Below, piece after piece: positions 42,435 through 51,238 of a stretch of DNA of 57,585 nt (position 1 is the stretch's first letter; every line of letters starts with the position of its first letter). This DNA comes from Actinomycetota bacterium (lineage in GTDB: Bacteria > Actinomycetota > Thermoleophilia > RBG-16-64-13), in contig JADQBG010000018.1 of NCBI GenBank assembly GCA_016278725.1, positions 1 through 57,585 of the forward strand. The letters are read 5' to 3'. Position numbers and translations under genes: made by a program. Under the pieces are notes generated by a model. It worked only from the letters and a program-made list of their open reading frames with translations. It was not told where the DNA came from and made no database searches.

Positions 42435-43631
42435 GTGCGGCTTTACGAGCATGAAGGCAAGACCTTGCTCGAGCAGGCGGGAATCACGGTGCCGAAGGGA
42501 ACGCTGGTGAGCAGCGGGTCCGCCGCAGACGCGGAGTCGGCAGCCGGTGCGGCTACCTTCCCGGCCGCGGTGAAGAGCCAGGTGCTGACCGGTGGCCGGA
42601 TGAAGGCCGGAGGCATCGCTTTCGCGGAAGATGCGGATCAACTGAACTCCGAACTGACCCGGCTCCTCGGCAGCGAGATCAGGGGTCACCGGGTGGAGAC
42701 GGTGCTGGTCGAGCCCAGAACCCAGTTCGACCGGGAGTTCTATCTGGGCATTACCTACGACTCCGCGGCCAAGTCCGCGGTTGCCGTGTTCAGCCAGGCC
42801 GGAGGAATCGACGTGGAGCAGGCCGGAGCCGCGGTCAAGGCCGAGATTCCCTTGCTGCTCCCGGCGAGTGGCTTCCGCTTCAAGGAACTGCTGGCCTCGG
42901 CGGGACTCCAGGGCCGCTTGCTCTCGGGCATGACCGGGGTTTTCACCAAGCTCGCCGGTCTCTTCCGCGACTATGACTGCATCCTCGCCGAGATCAACCC
43001 CCTGGTTTTGACGCCCGAAGGCAAACTCGTGGCGCTCGACGTCCACGTCGAACTCGACGACGACGCTCTCTACCGCCACGCGGACCTGGTCAAGCAGTTC
43101 GGCCTGGAGGGCCGCGACGCCGATGCCCGCGAACGGAGCCCCTTGGAACGCAAGGCCGAGGAGATCGATTCGGCCGACCACCGGGGGGTGGCCGGACGCA
43201 TGGTCGAGTTTCCCGGGAACCTGGGGCTGCTGATCGGCGGCGGAGGAGCCAGCCTGACCGCCTTCGACGCCGTCCAGCGCCACGGAGGCAAGCCCGCCAA
43301 CTACTGCGAGATCGGCGGCAACCCCTCGGTCTGGAAGGTCAAGGAGCTGACCAAGCTGCTGCTCTCGCGGGAAGACGTGGAGCGCATCGCCGTCATCATG
43401 AACGTGGTCTCGAACACTCGAGTTGACCTGGTCGCCCGCGGGGTGGTCAAGGGGATCCTCGAGCTGGGCTTGGATCCCGCGGAGAAGATCGCCATCTTCC
43501 GCATTCCCGGCGCTTGGGAAGAGGACGGCTTTGCCCTGCTTCGCAAGTACGGAGTGCCGTACGCGGACCGCACCGTTTCGATCGATCAGGCCGCGAAGAT
43601 GGCGGTCGCGGGCGCAGGAGGTGAGCGCTGA
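42435..43631 (+). CDS. SucC-like acid-CoA ligase, ATP-grasp beta subunit
   Basis: A 398-residue protein of the succinyl-CoA/malate-CoA ligase beta family: M-R-L-Y-E-H-E-G-K-T-L-L-E start, nucleotide-binding K-S-Q-V-L-T-G-G-R-M-K-A-G-G, A-E-I-N-P-L-V-L-T (metal ligand Asn) and G-G-G-G-A-S-L. It would form acyl-CoA and ADP or GDP with the next gene's product. The CitE-like lyase downstream makes a malyl- or citramalyl-CoA ligase more likely than the TCA enzyme. GTG 42435 after GGGAGG. Confidence 0.88.
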   Translation: MRLYEHEGKTLLEQAGITVPKGTLVSSGSAADAESAAGAATFPAAVKSQVLTGGRMKAGGIAFAEDADQLNSELTRLLGSEIRGHRVETVLVEPRTQFDREFYLGITYDSAAKSAVAVFSQAGGIDVEQAGAAVKAEIPLLLPASGFRFKELLASAGLQGRLLSGMTGVFTKLAGLFRDYDCILAEINPLVLTPEGKLVALDVHVELDDDALYRHADLVKQFGLEGRDADARERSPLERKAEEIDSADHRGVAGRMVEFPGNLGLLIGGGGASLTAFDAVQRHGGKPANYCEIGGNPSVWKVKELTKLLLSREDVERIAVIMNVVSNTRVDLVARGVVKGILELGLDPAEKIAIFRIPGAWEEDGFALLRKYGVPYADRTVSIDQAAKMAVAGAGGER

Positions 43632-44530
43632 TGGCCATACTCGTGGACAAGGACACCAGCATCATCGTGCAGGGGATCACCGGCCGGGAGGCCGCCTCCT
43701 TCACCAAGGATTCGCTCGACTACGGCGCCCGCATCGTCGGCGGCGTCACTCCGGGCAAGGGGGGCCAGGAGGTCTTCGGCCTGCCCGTGACCGACACCGT
43801 GCGCGAACTGACCGAAAGGTTTCGGGTCGACGCCACCATCATCTCGGTGCCGCCGCCCTTCGTCAAAGACGCAGCTTTCGAGGCGATCGAGAACGGCATC
43901 CGGCTGCTGCTGGTGGTTACCGAGCGGGTGCCCCGGCGGGACGTCGTCGAGATCGTGGAGCTCTGCCGCCTGCGCGGAGCGCGGATGATCGGTCCGAACT
44001 CCCTGGGCGTGATCAGCCCCGGCAAGAGCCGGCTGGGCATGGTGGGCGGTCCCGCCGAGGACGTGCGCAAGAGCTACGTGCCCGGCAACGTGGGGGTCAT
44101 GAGCCGCTCCGGAGGCATGACCACCGAGATCGCCAATCTGCTGACCGTGAACGGGCTCGGCCAGTCCACCTGCGTAAGCGTGGGCGGCGACCCCATCGTG
44201 GGCTCGCAGTTCGCCGACCTGATCGACGTCTTCGAAGCCGATCCCGAGACCCACGCCCTGGTGCTCTTCACCGAGCCCGGGGGCGCCATGGAATCTGCCC
44301 TGGCCGCTCGGCTTCGCGAGCGGCCCTCTCGCCTTCCCCTGTTCATCTTCATCGCCGGCAAGTTCGTGGATCAGATGCGGGGAGTGCGCTTCGGGCACGC
44401 CGCCACTCTGGTGCAGAGCGAAGCCGATACCACCGAAGCCAAGGCGCGCATCCTCTCCGAGGCGGGAGTCACCGTCGTGGAGGAGTTGTCCGCGCTGCCC
44501 GGACTCGTGAAGGAGGCCCTCAATGGGTGA
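43631..44530 (+). CDS. SucD-like acid-CoA ligase, alpha subunit
   Basis: A 299-residue alpha subunit with the CoA-binding G-I-T-G-R-E-A-A-S-F, G-G-V-T-P-G-K-G-G, P-N-S-L-G-V-I and the phosphorylated-His region R-F-G-H-A-A-T-L (H within about 255-260). It overlaps the beta subunit by one base (shared A). Together they are an ATP- or GTP-dependent acid-CoA ligase. S-G-G-M-T-T-E-I replaces the commoner S-G-T-L-T-Y-E, as in divergent members. Confidence 0.9.
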   Translation: MAILVDKDTSIIVQGITGREAASFTKDSLDYGARIVGGVTPGKGGQEVFGLPVTDTVRELTERFRVDATIISVPPPFVKDAAFEAIENGIRLLLVVTERVPRRDVVEIVELCRLRGARMIGPNSLGVISPGKSRLGMVGGPAEDVRKSYVPGNVGVMSRSGGMTTEIANLLTVNGLGQSTCVSVGGDPIVGSQFADLIDVFEADPETHALVLFTEPGGAMESALAARLRERPSRLPLFIFIAGKFVDQMRGVRFGHAATLVQSEADTTEAKARILSEAGVTVVEELSALPGLVKEALNG

Positions 44531-44756
44531 GTTCATCGCGGTCTACCTCAAGGACGAGGAGTGCGCGGCGCACGAAGGTTGCCGCCGGTTGATCTCACTT
44601 TGCCCGGTGGACATTTTCGTCGAGGGCGAAGGCGGCGCCGCGGTCGACGAGGAGCAGGTCGACGAATGCACGCTCTGCGGCCTATGCTGGGAGGCACTGC
44701 CGGACGCCGTCGAGGTGCGCCGGCTCTATATCGATGAAGCGGAGGCTCGGGCATAG
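44523..44756 (+). CDS. Single-cluster ferredoxin-like protein
   Basis: A 77-residue acidic protein with C13-x4-C18-x7-C26-P-V-D-I-F and C49-T-L-C-G-L-C55-W-E-A-L-P. It is a 2[4Fe-4S] ferredoxin scaffold in which one site is damaged; one cluster could be held by the C-x2-C-x2-C group with C26. It overlaps the ligase alpha gene by 8 bp. It may carry electrons for the SdhA-like flavoprotein 3.4 kb downstream, which has no iron-sulfur subunit beside it. Confidence 0.72.
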   Translation: MGEFIAVYLKDEECAAHEGCRRLISLCPVDIFVEGEGGAAVDEEQVDECTLCGLCWEALPDAVEVRRLYIDEAEARA

Positions 44757-44788
44757 GAGGGCCTCACTCCCCGAGCGACAGGAGTCCG

Positions 44789-45646
44789 ATGATGGATCTG
44801 AGGCTGCGCAGTTGGATGTTCGTGCCGGGCCACAGCCACAAGATGGTGGCCAAGGTGCCGACCCTCGGGGCGGACGCGATCATCCTCGATCTGCAGGACG
44901 CGGTGCCTCCGGACGAGAAGGATCAGGCCCGCGGCCTGGTCTCTCGGACCTTGGGAGGGGACACCGGCAAGGCCCGCATCTTCGTGCGCATCAACGATCT
45001 GGACACCGGCGGCGGCGAGCGGGATCTGGCCAACGTGGTCAAGCCCGGCCTGGACGGGGTGATGCTCCCGCTCACGGTGGAGCCGGAGCAGCTCTGGGCA
45101 CTCGACGATGCCTTGGGACGGGCCGAGCAGGCGACGGGTCTCAAGCTCGGATCGATCGTGGTGGTTCCTCAGCTGGAATCGCCTCGCGGGATCCTGAACG
45201 CCTTGGAATTGGCCGAGGGGCCGCGGGTCGTGGCGCTGGCCTTTGGCGGCGAGGACTACGCTCTTTCTCTGGGCACCGAGCGCACGCAGGCCGGGACCGA
45301 GCTCTTCTTCGCCCGGGCGATGATGGCGAACGCCGCTTCGGCCGCCGGAGTGCAGGCGGTCGACACGGTCTACCGCGATTTCCGCGACGATGAGGGTCTG
45401 GCCGAGGAGTGCACCGCCGTGCGCACCCTGGGGATGACCGGCAAGCTGGCCATCCACCCGGCCCAGTTGGACGTGATCAATCGCGCCTTCGCTCCCACGG
45501 AGGCAGAGATAGAGCGCGCTCGGGAGATCGTCGCCGCTTTTGACCAGGCCGGCGGCGGGGTCGTGACCGTGGACGGCCTGATGGTCGATGCGCCCGTGGT
45601 GGAGAGGGCCCGCCGCGTCCTGGAGACGGCAGAAGGTAAGGAGTAG
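44789..45646 (+). CDS. CitE/HpcH-type acyl-CoA lyase
   Basis: A 285-residue protein of the HpcH/HpaI aldolase-citrate lyase beta family: R-S-W-M-F-V-P-G-H-S (start), I-I-L-D-L-Q-D-A-V-P (Mg-binding Asp), F-V-R-I-N, V-P-Q-L-E-S-P-R-G (Glu), A-F-G-G-E-D-Y and A-I-H-P-A-Q. This family cleaves malyl-CoA, citramalyl-CoA or similar esters to acetyl-CoA (or propionyl-CoA) and an oxo acid. The ligase genes beside it would supply its CoA ester. Citrate lyase alpha and gamma subunits are absent. Confidence 0.88.
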   Translation: MMDLRLRSWMFVPGHSHKMVAKVPTLGADAIILDLQDAVPPDEKDQARGLVSRTLGGDTGKARIFVRINDLDTGGGERDLANVVKPGLDGVMLPLTVEPEQLWALDDALGRAEQATGLKLGSIVVVPQLESPRGILNALELAEGPRVVALAFGGEDYALSLGTERTQAGTELFFARAMMANAASAAGVQAVDTVYRDFRDDEGLAEECTAVRTLGMTGKLAIHPAQLDVINRAFAPTEAEIERAREIVAAFDQAGGGVVTVDGLMVDAPVVERARRVLETAEGKE

Positions 45647-45649
45647 GAA

Positions 45650-46420
45650 TTGGCTCTGAAGCGAGACAGCAAGGTCTACTGCGCGGTCTGCGACCTGGGC
45701 CAGCGCTGCTACGAAGGCGACCCCGACTGCCGCGTGAGCCGGCGGGCGCTTCGCGAAGAGGTACGGGAGCGCTACGCCGAGCCCGGGCTCAAGGAGATGT
45801 CCCGCCAGGCGGCCTTTGTCGAGCACTACGGCTACCGCATCTGGGACCGCGCCTACGAAACCGTGGCTTTCGCCAAGCGCATGGGCTACGAGCACTTGGG
45901 ACTGGCCTTCTGCGTGACCGTGCGCGACGAGGCCGAGATGTACCATCGTTATCTGGAGGAGCAGGGATTCCGTGTGACGTCGGTGATGTGCAAGACCGGT
46001 TCCATTGCCAAGGAGGAACTGCTCGGACTTGCCGATGAGGACAAGGTGCGGCCGGGTGGTTTTGAGCCCATGTGCAACCCGGTCGCCCAGGCCAAGCTCT
46101 TGAACGAGGCCCCGGTCGATCTGGCCATTCTGATGGCCCTCTGCGTGGGGCACGACACGGTGATGATCCAGCACCTGGAGGTGCCGGTCACCGTGCTGGT
46201 CGCGAAAGACCGCGCCTTCGACCACAAACCCATCGAGGCCATTCGCCTGCGCGCCGCCGGGGAGATCCCGCAGGAGCCTGCGGCCGAGCGCACCCCGGAA
46301 CAGGTGGCGGCGCACGTGGCCGAGCGGGACGGGACCGCGAGTTCCAGCGCAGGCGCCGGCCGCGGCAGCGATGGCGCAGCCGGCGGCGCCGATACCGCCG
46401 ACGAGGAGACGAACGAATGA
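45650..46420 (+). CDS. DUF1847 protein (metal-binding type)
   Basis: A 256-residue protein with Cys-rich start Y-C-A-V-C-D-L-G-Q-R-C-Y...D-C and later C-F-C-V-like and C-N-P-V-A-Q-A-K-L-L-N-E, and G-L-C-V-G-H-D-like blocks (A-L-C-V-G-H-D-T), which fit DUF1847, a predicted metal or Fe-S protein of anaerobes. The final 60 residues are Ala/Gly/Glu low-complexity. TTG 45650 starts three bases after the lyase stop. No enzyme activity is known. Confidence 0.8.
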   Translation: MALKRDSKVYCAVCDLGQRCYEGDPDCRVSRRALREEVRERYAEPGLKEMSRQAAFVEHYGYRIWDRAYETVAFAKRMGYEHLGLAFCVTVRDEAEMYHRYLEEQGFRVTSVMCKTGSIAKEELLGLADEDKVRPGGFEPMCNPVAQAKLLNEAPVDLAILMALCVGHDTVMIQHLEVPVTVLVAKDRAFDHKPIEAIRLRAAGEIPQEPAAERTPEQVAAHVAERDGTASSSAGAGRGSDGAAGGADTADEETNE

Positions 46421-47958
46421 CGAACACGCCCCCCGAAGCTCAGCTCGCCCGCGCCGCACTGGCGCTGCGCTGGGAGAACGCGTCCCCCGAGGCGCGCAAG
46501 CAGATCAAGGATCTCTTCCTGGATTGGGTGGCCTCGGCCCTCGCCGGATCCCGGTCGAAGCAGGCGAGCACCCTGGACCGGGTGTCCCGGGTGTATGGCG
46601 GCGCCACCGGCGTGCCCGGTCGCACCGACGCCGAAGCGGGGCACGCCTGGGGTGCAGACGGGGTGGGCACGATATTTACCGACTTCCGGCGGGCCCCCGC
46701 GCTCGCTGTCGCCCTGGTCAATGCGGCGGCCAGCCATGTGGTGGAGATGGACGACCTGCACAACGGTTCCATCTACCACCCGGCGACCTGCGTCTTTCCC
46801 GCGGCGCTGGCCCTCGCGGAGGCGCTCGATGCCACCGAGGAGGAACTGCTGACCGCCTGCTTGGCCGGTTACGAGGTCTCGCTTCGGATCGGTGAGGCCC
46901 TGGGTCCCGAGCACTACGTGTACTTCCACACCACGGGGACGGCCGGCGCCTTCGGCGCCGCCGTCGCCGCCGGGGTTCTCCTGGGCTTGGATGAAGAGGC
47001 GTTGCTCTGGGCCATGGGCAATGCGGGCTCTCAGGCGGCCGGCCTGTGGCAGTTCCTGGAAGAGGGCACCATGACCAAGCAGCTCCACACGGCGAAGGCC
47101 GCGCAAAACGGGCTGCTGGCCGCCCTGCTCGCCTCGCAGGGGTTCACCGGCCCCACCGAGGTGCTCCTGGGTGATAAGTCGCTGATCCCGGCGACCACGC
47201 TGGCAGGCGCCTACCGCGACGGCGGCCGCAGACTCGAGCCCGCGGACTGGGACCGTCTCGAGCGCCGCTGGCGCGAGAAACTGCTCGAGGGGATGGGCGG
47301 GGACGGCGCGGCAGCGGACGGCGCGGCCGGCTTCACCCGGTTCAAGACGCCGGAGGTATCCTTCAAATATCACGCTTCCTGCCGGCACACCCATCCGGCA
47401 GTCGACGCCCTGCTGCAGGTGATGCGCGAACACCGCCTCACCGCCGGGGATCTGGAAGCGGTCCATGCTTTCCTCTACACCGGGGGTTACGAACGGCTCA
47501 AGGACGTCCTGCCCACCTCGCCCTGGGCGGCCAAGTTCAACCTGCCCTTCTGCCTGGCCCAGGCGGCGCTTCGGGGCCGGCTGGACCTGGGGGCTTTCAC
47601 CGAGGAAACTCTGGAGGATCCCCAGGTCCTCGCCCTGGCCGAGCGGATGGATTTCTCGGCCGACCCGGCGCTGGACGAGCTCTACCCCCGCCGGTGGGCC
47701 TCGCGGGTCGAGGTTCTCACCGTTGACGGGCGCCGGCTGGAGGGGCGGATCGACTTTCCCAAAGGGGACCCGGAGAATCCCCTGACCGATGAGGAACTGC
47801 GCGACAAATTCACCGTCCTTGCCCAAACCCGGCTGCCGGAGGCAGAGGCGGCGGTGCTGCTCGAGCGGCTGTGGCCCATGCCGGTGGCGGGACAAAAGGT
47901 GCGCGCGCTGCTTGCCGACGTGGGCTCTCCGTCGTCCGCCGCCAACTCCGGAGCTTAG
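46417..47958 (+). CDS. MmgE/PrpD-family protein
   Basis: A 513-residue protein of the MmgE/PrpD family, whose members include 2-methylcitrate dehydratase and cis-aconitate decarboxylase (itaconate synthesis). Signs are D-W-V-A-S-A-L-A-G, A-A-S-H-V-V-E-M-D-D-L-H-N-G-S-I-Y-H-P, Y-E-V-S-L-R-I-G-E-A-L-G, and K-Y-H-A-S-C-R-H-T-H-P-A-V-D-A. The E-M-D-D-x-H and H-P pattern is the active-site region. Here a hydratase/dehydratase acting on a di- or tricarboxylate is likely. ATG 46417 overlaps the DUF1847 stop by ATGA. Confidence 0.88.
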   Translation: MTNTPPEAQLARAALALRWENASPEARKQIKDLFLDWVASALAGSRSKQASTLDRVSRVYGGATGVPGRTDAEAGHAWGADGVGTIFTDFRRAPALAVALVNAAASHVVEMDDLHNGSIYHPATCVFPAALALAEALDATEEELLTACLAGYEVSLRIGEALGPEHYVYFHTTGTAGAFGAAVAAGVLLGLDEEALLWAMGNAGSQAAGLWQFLEEGTMTKQLHTAKAAQNGLLAALLASQGFTGPTEVLLGDKSLIPATTLAGAYRDGGRRLEPADWDRLERRWREKLLEGMGGDGAAADGAAGFTRFKTPEVSFKYHASCRHTHPAVDALLQVMREHRLTAGDLEAVHAFLYTGGYERLKDVLPTSPWAAKFNLPFCLAQAALRGRLDLGAFTEETLEDPQVLALAERMDFSADPALDELYPRRWASRVEVLTVDGRRLEGRIDFPKGDPENPLTDEELRDKFTVLAQTRLPEAEAAVLLERLWPMPVAGQKVRALLADVGSPSSAANSGA

Positions 47959-47983
47959 AGACCAGTCAGATCAGGAGGCCTGA

Positions 47984-49693
47984 GTGCACCGTCATCAAAT
48001 CGTGATCGTGGGAGGAGGCCTCGCCGGGCTGCGCGCCGCGGTCGAGGCCACCTCACTGGGCGCCGATTGTGCCGTGGTTTCGCTGGTGCATCCGGTCCGC
48101 TCTCACTCCGGGGCGGCCCAGGGCGGCATCAACGCCAGCCTGGGCAATCACCCCGAAGGCCGCGACGATAATCCGGATCTGCATGCCTTCGACACGGTCA
48201 AAGGCTCGGACTACCTGGGCGACCAGGACGCGATCAGAATCATGTGCCAGGACGCGCCCGGCCGGATCTACGAGATGGAGCACTGGGGTACGCCCTTCAG
48301 CCGCTTCGATGACGGCACCATCGCTCAGCGCGCCCTGGGCGGGGCCGGCTATCCGCGCGCCTGCTACGGTGCGGACAAGACCGGCCACTACCTGCTCCAC
48401 ACCATGTTTCAGCAGGCAATCGCCCGCGGTCTTACCATCTACGACGAGTACTACGTGCAGGACCTGGTGGTCGAGGGCGGAGCCTGCCGGGGTATCGTCG
48501 CCTACAACCTGAGGCGGGGGACGCTCGAAGGCTTTCTCGGCGACGCGGTGATCTTCGCCACGGGAGGTTCGGGCCGGGTGTACGGCCGCTCGACCAGCGC
48601 CCTGATCAATACCGGCACCGGGGTGGGCCTGGCCTACCAGGCCGGGGTGCCCATCCTCGACATGGAGTTCGTCCAGTTCCATCCCACCACGCTTTACGGC
48701 ACCAACATCCTGATGACCGAGGGCTGCCGGGGCGAGGGCGGTTACCTGGTGAACGGCCAGGGCGAACGCTTCATGTCCAAGTACGCGCCCAACTTCATGG
48801 AATTGGCCCCGCGCGATCTGGTGGCCCGCTCGATCCAGACCGAGATCAACGAGGGCAGGGGCATCGAGGGCAAGCCCTACGTAGACCTCGATCTGCGTCA
48901 TCTGGGCGAACAGGTGATCGAGGAGCGGTTGCCCGGCATCCGCGACATCTGCCTGCACTTCGCCGGCATCGATCCGGTGGAGACGCCGATTCCCATCCAG
49001 CCGGGCCAGCATTACTCCATGGGCGGCATCGACGCGGACTACGACGGCCACACGCAACTGGAGGGCTTCTTTGCCGCCGGAGAGTGTGCCTGCGTGTCGG
49101 TTCACGGCGCCAACCGGCTGGGCGGCAACTCCCTGCTCGAAACCATCGTCTTTGGCAAGCGGGTGGGAGAGACGGCCGGCAAGTACGTGCTGGGTCTGGA
49201 GCCGCGGTCCGAAGAGATCGGGTCCCGGGCGGTGGCCGACGGGGTGCGTGCCTTGGAGAGGCGCATAGAGGAGCTGACCCGGCGCACCAGCACGGAAGAT
49301 CCCTATGAGATCCGGCGGCTGGTCACCGAGACCATGGACGACTACGTGCAGGTGTATCGTAGCGGGGACGGGCTGGAACGGGCGGTCGCCCTCCTGCGTG
49401 AATTGCGGGAGCGCTACCCGAAGGTCGGAGTGCGGGCAACCGGCCTGGTCTTCAACCTGGACGTGCTGCGCGTGCTGGAACTGGAGCGTATGCTTGATGT
49501 GGCGCTCGCAGGAGCCGAGGGGGCCCTGGCCCGCGAGGAATCCCGGGGGGCCCACACCCGCCTGGACTTCCCCCAGCGCGACGATGAGCGTTGGTTGCAG
49601 CACACGCTGGCCTTCTGGACGCCGGAGGGTCCGCGGCTCGACTACAAACCGGTGGTAATCGACCAGTTCGAACCTCAGGTACGGGCTTATTGA
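47984..49693 (+). CDS. Succinate dehydrogenase/fumarate reductase-type flavoprotein
   Basis: A 569-residue SdhA/FrdA-type flavoprotein. The FAD loop is I-V-G-G-G-L-A-G-L (8-16); H41 in [10 protein letters not shown] is the likely covalent FAD site; catalytic-region motifs are [31 protein letters not shown] and [12 protein letters not shown]. Thus the full substrate site is kept. No iron-sulfur (SdhB) or membrane (SdhC/D) gene follows, unlike respiratory complexes; electrons may pass to the operon's ferredoxin or QueG-like protein. GTG 47984 after AGGAGG. Confidence 0.92.
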   Translation: MHRHQIVIVGGGLAGLRAAVEATSLGADCAVVSLVHPVRSHSGAAQGGINASLGNHPEGRDDNPDLHAFDTVKGSDYLGDQDAIRIMCQDAPGRIYEMEHWGTPFSRFDDGTIAQRALGGAGYPRACYGADKTGHYLLHTMFQQAIARGLTIYDEYYVQDLVVEGGACRGIVAYNLRRGTLEGFLGDAVIFATGGSGRVYGRSTSALINTGTGVGLAYQAGVPILDMEFVQFHPTTLYGTNILMTEGCRGEGGYLVNGQGERFMSKYAPNFMELAPRDLVARSIQTEINEGRGIEGKPYVDLDLRHLGEQVIEERLPGIRDICLHFAGIDPVETPIPIQPGQHYSMGGIDADYDGHTQLEGFFAAGECACVSVHGANRLGGNSLLETIVFGKRVGETAGKYVLGLEPRSEEIGSRAVADGVRALERRIEELTRRTSTEDPYEIRRLVTETMDDYVQVYRSGDGLERAVALLRELRERYPKVGVRATGLVFNLDVLRVLELERMLDVALAGAEGALAREESRGAHTRLDFPQRDDERWLQHTLAFWTPEGPRLDYKPVVIDQFEPQVRAY

Positions 49694-49707
49694 GTAGGAG
49701 GCTCCGG

Positions 49708-50454
49708 ATGAGCGAACAGTCGCTGGAGATGTTGGAAAAGGAGATCTACGGCCTGGCCATCAGCGCCGGCGCCTGCGATCTGGGAGTCGCCGATCTGTCG
49801 CAGCCGAAGGCTCGTGCCCTGGTGGAGGCGCAGGGGGGACCTCGTCTCTCCCGCTTCCCCCGCGCGGTCTCCTTCGCCATGAGGCTGCAGGACGCTTTGG
49901 TGGATGATCTACCCGAAGGCCACCGGGAGCCCGTGACCGCCCGGCTTTACGACGCCCACATATACAAGACCGTGAACGGCAGCCTCGACCAGATAGGGCT
50001 GGAGATTGCCCGGCTGCTCCAGGACGAGGGGCATTCGGCGGTGTCCATCCCCGCGTCGCTCTACGTCGACGGCGACGAGTTCCTGGGACCGTTGCCCCAC
50101 AAGCTGGCCGCGAGACTTGCGGGGATCGGCTGGATCGGGAAGAGCGCCCTTTTGGTCACGCGCAACTTCGGTCCGCGGGTGCGGTTGGGAACGGTGCTCA
50201 CCGATGCGCTTCTTACCGCGGGAGAACCCCCGCGGGACTACTGCGGGAGCTGCGAGAAATGCGTAGAGGCCTGTCCTCCGGGAGCGCTTCTGGGGCGCAG
50301 CTTCTCCGAAGACGAACCGGTAGGCTCGAGAATGGACGTAAGGGCCTGCCGCGACTACCGCCACGGATTGAAAGAAACCACGGGCGCCCAGACCTGCGGA
50401 GTCTGCGTCTCCGTCTGCCCTCAGGGCTCGCGGCGGCGAAACCGGCTGTTATGA
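49708..50454 (+). CDS. QueG-like 2[4Fe-4S] protein
   Basis: A 248-residue protein resembling epoxyqueuosine reductase without its full length: N-terminal S-A-G-A-C-D-L-G-V-A-D-L, K-L-A-A-R-L-A-G-I-G-W-I-G-K-S-A-L-L-V-T, then two iron-sulfur sites, C-G-S-C-E-K-C-V-E-A-C-P-P-G-A-L and C-G-V-C-V-S-V-C-P. The longer frame upstream is not used because TAGGAGG lies 9 bp before ATG 49708. In this operon it is better seen as a corrinoid- or Fe-S-dependent electron-transfer protein for the flavoprotein than as a tRNA enzyme. Certain only to superfamily. Confidence 0.75.
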   Translation: MSEQSLEMLEKEIYGLAISAGACDLGVADLSQPKARALVEAQGGPRLSRFPRAVSFAMRLQDALVDDLPEGHREPVTARLYDAHIYKTVNGSLDQIGLEIARLLQDEGHSAVSIPASLYVDGDEFLGPLPHKLAARLAGIGWIGKSALLVTRNFGPRVRLGTVLTDALLTAGEPPRDYCGSCEKCVEACPPGALLGRSFSEDEPVGSRMDVRACRDYRHGLKETTGAQTCGVCVSVCPQGSRRRNRLL

Positions 50455-50455
50455 T
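50447..50455 (+). promoter_or_regulatory. Extended -10 promoter of purC operon
   Basis: TGT-TATGAT (50447-50455) overlaps the end of the QueG-like gene, 54 bp before purC. It would let the pur operon run separately from the catabolic island. Confidence 0.5.
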
Positions 50456-50508
50456 GGGATTCTCTGGCACCATTTCTTGGCACCACATGGTTAGGAGAGC
50501 GGATCGAC

Positions 50509-51216
50509 ATGACCCGAGGCGAGAAACTCTACGAGGGTAAGGCCAAGGTGGTCTACGCCACCGACGACCCCGATGTCTACATCCAGGATTTCAAGGACTC
50601 GGCCACGGCCTTCGACGGCAAGAAGAAGGGCACCATCCAGGAAAAGGGCCGTCTGAACAACGCCATTTCGACCAGACTCTTTTCTCTGCTCGAAGAGAAC
50701 GGGGTCCAGACCCACTTCTTGGGCAAGGATTCCGAGACCGCCATGCGGATCAACCGTCTGGACATGTTCCAGGTGGAGTTCGTGGTGCGGAACGTCGCCG
50801 CCGGCTCGCTTTCCAAGCGCATCGGTTATCCCGAGGGGACGCCCCTCAAGAACCCGCCAATCGTCGAGTACTACTACAAAGACGATGCCCTGGGCGATCC
50901 GCTCCTGTGCATGGCGCACCTCGACGAACTCGGGGTGATCAGCCGCGAGGACTTGGAAAAGGCCACCGCCGCGGCGGTGAAGATCAACAGCGTGCTCAAG
51001 GGCTTCTTCGCGGAGCGGGGGCTCACGCTGGTCGACTTCAAGCTCGAGTTCGGTAAGGATGCGGACGGGGTCATCCGCTTGGGCGACGAGATCTCTCCGG
51101 ACACCTGCCGCTTCTGGGACTCCGAGACGGGGGAGAAGCTCGACAAGGACCGGTTCCGCCGGGATTTGGGCGGGGTAGAGGACGCCTACGAGGAAGTTCT
51201 CAGACGCATCTCCTAA
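50509..51216 (+). CDS. purC: SAICAR synthetase
   Basis: PurC joins CAIR and aspartate. The 235-residue protein has L-Y-E-G-K-A-K-V-V-Y, F-K-D-S-A-T-A-F-D, E-F-V-V-R-N-V-A-A-G-S, V-D-F-K-L-E-F-G and G-D-E-I-S-P-D-T-C-R-F-W-D. ATG 50509. First gene of the purC-purS-purQ-purL-purF run. Confidence 0.98.
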   Translation: MTRGEKLYEGKAKVVYATDDPDVYIQDFKDSATAFDGKKKGTIQEKGRLNNAISTRLFSLLEENGVQTHFLGKDSETAMRINRLDMFQVEFVVRNVAAGSLSKRIGYPEGTPLKNPPIVEYYYKDDALGDPLLCMAHLDELGVISREDLEKATAAAVKINSVLKGFFAERGLTLVDFKLEFGKDADGVIRLGDEISPDTCRFWDSETGEKLDKDRFRRDLGGVEDAYEEVLRRIS

Positions 51217-51238
51217 CCCACGAGCGGGAGAGAACCAG

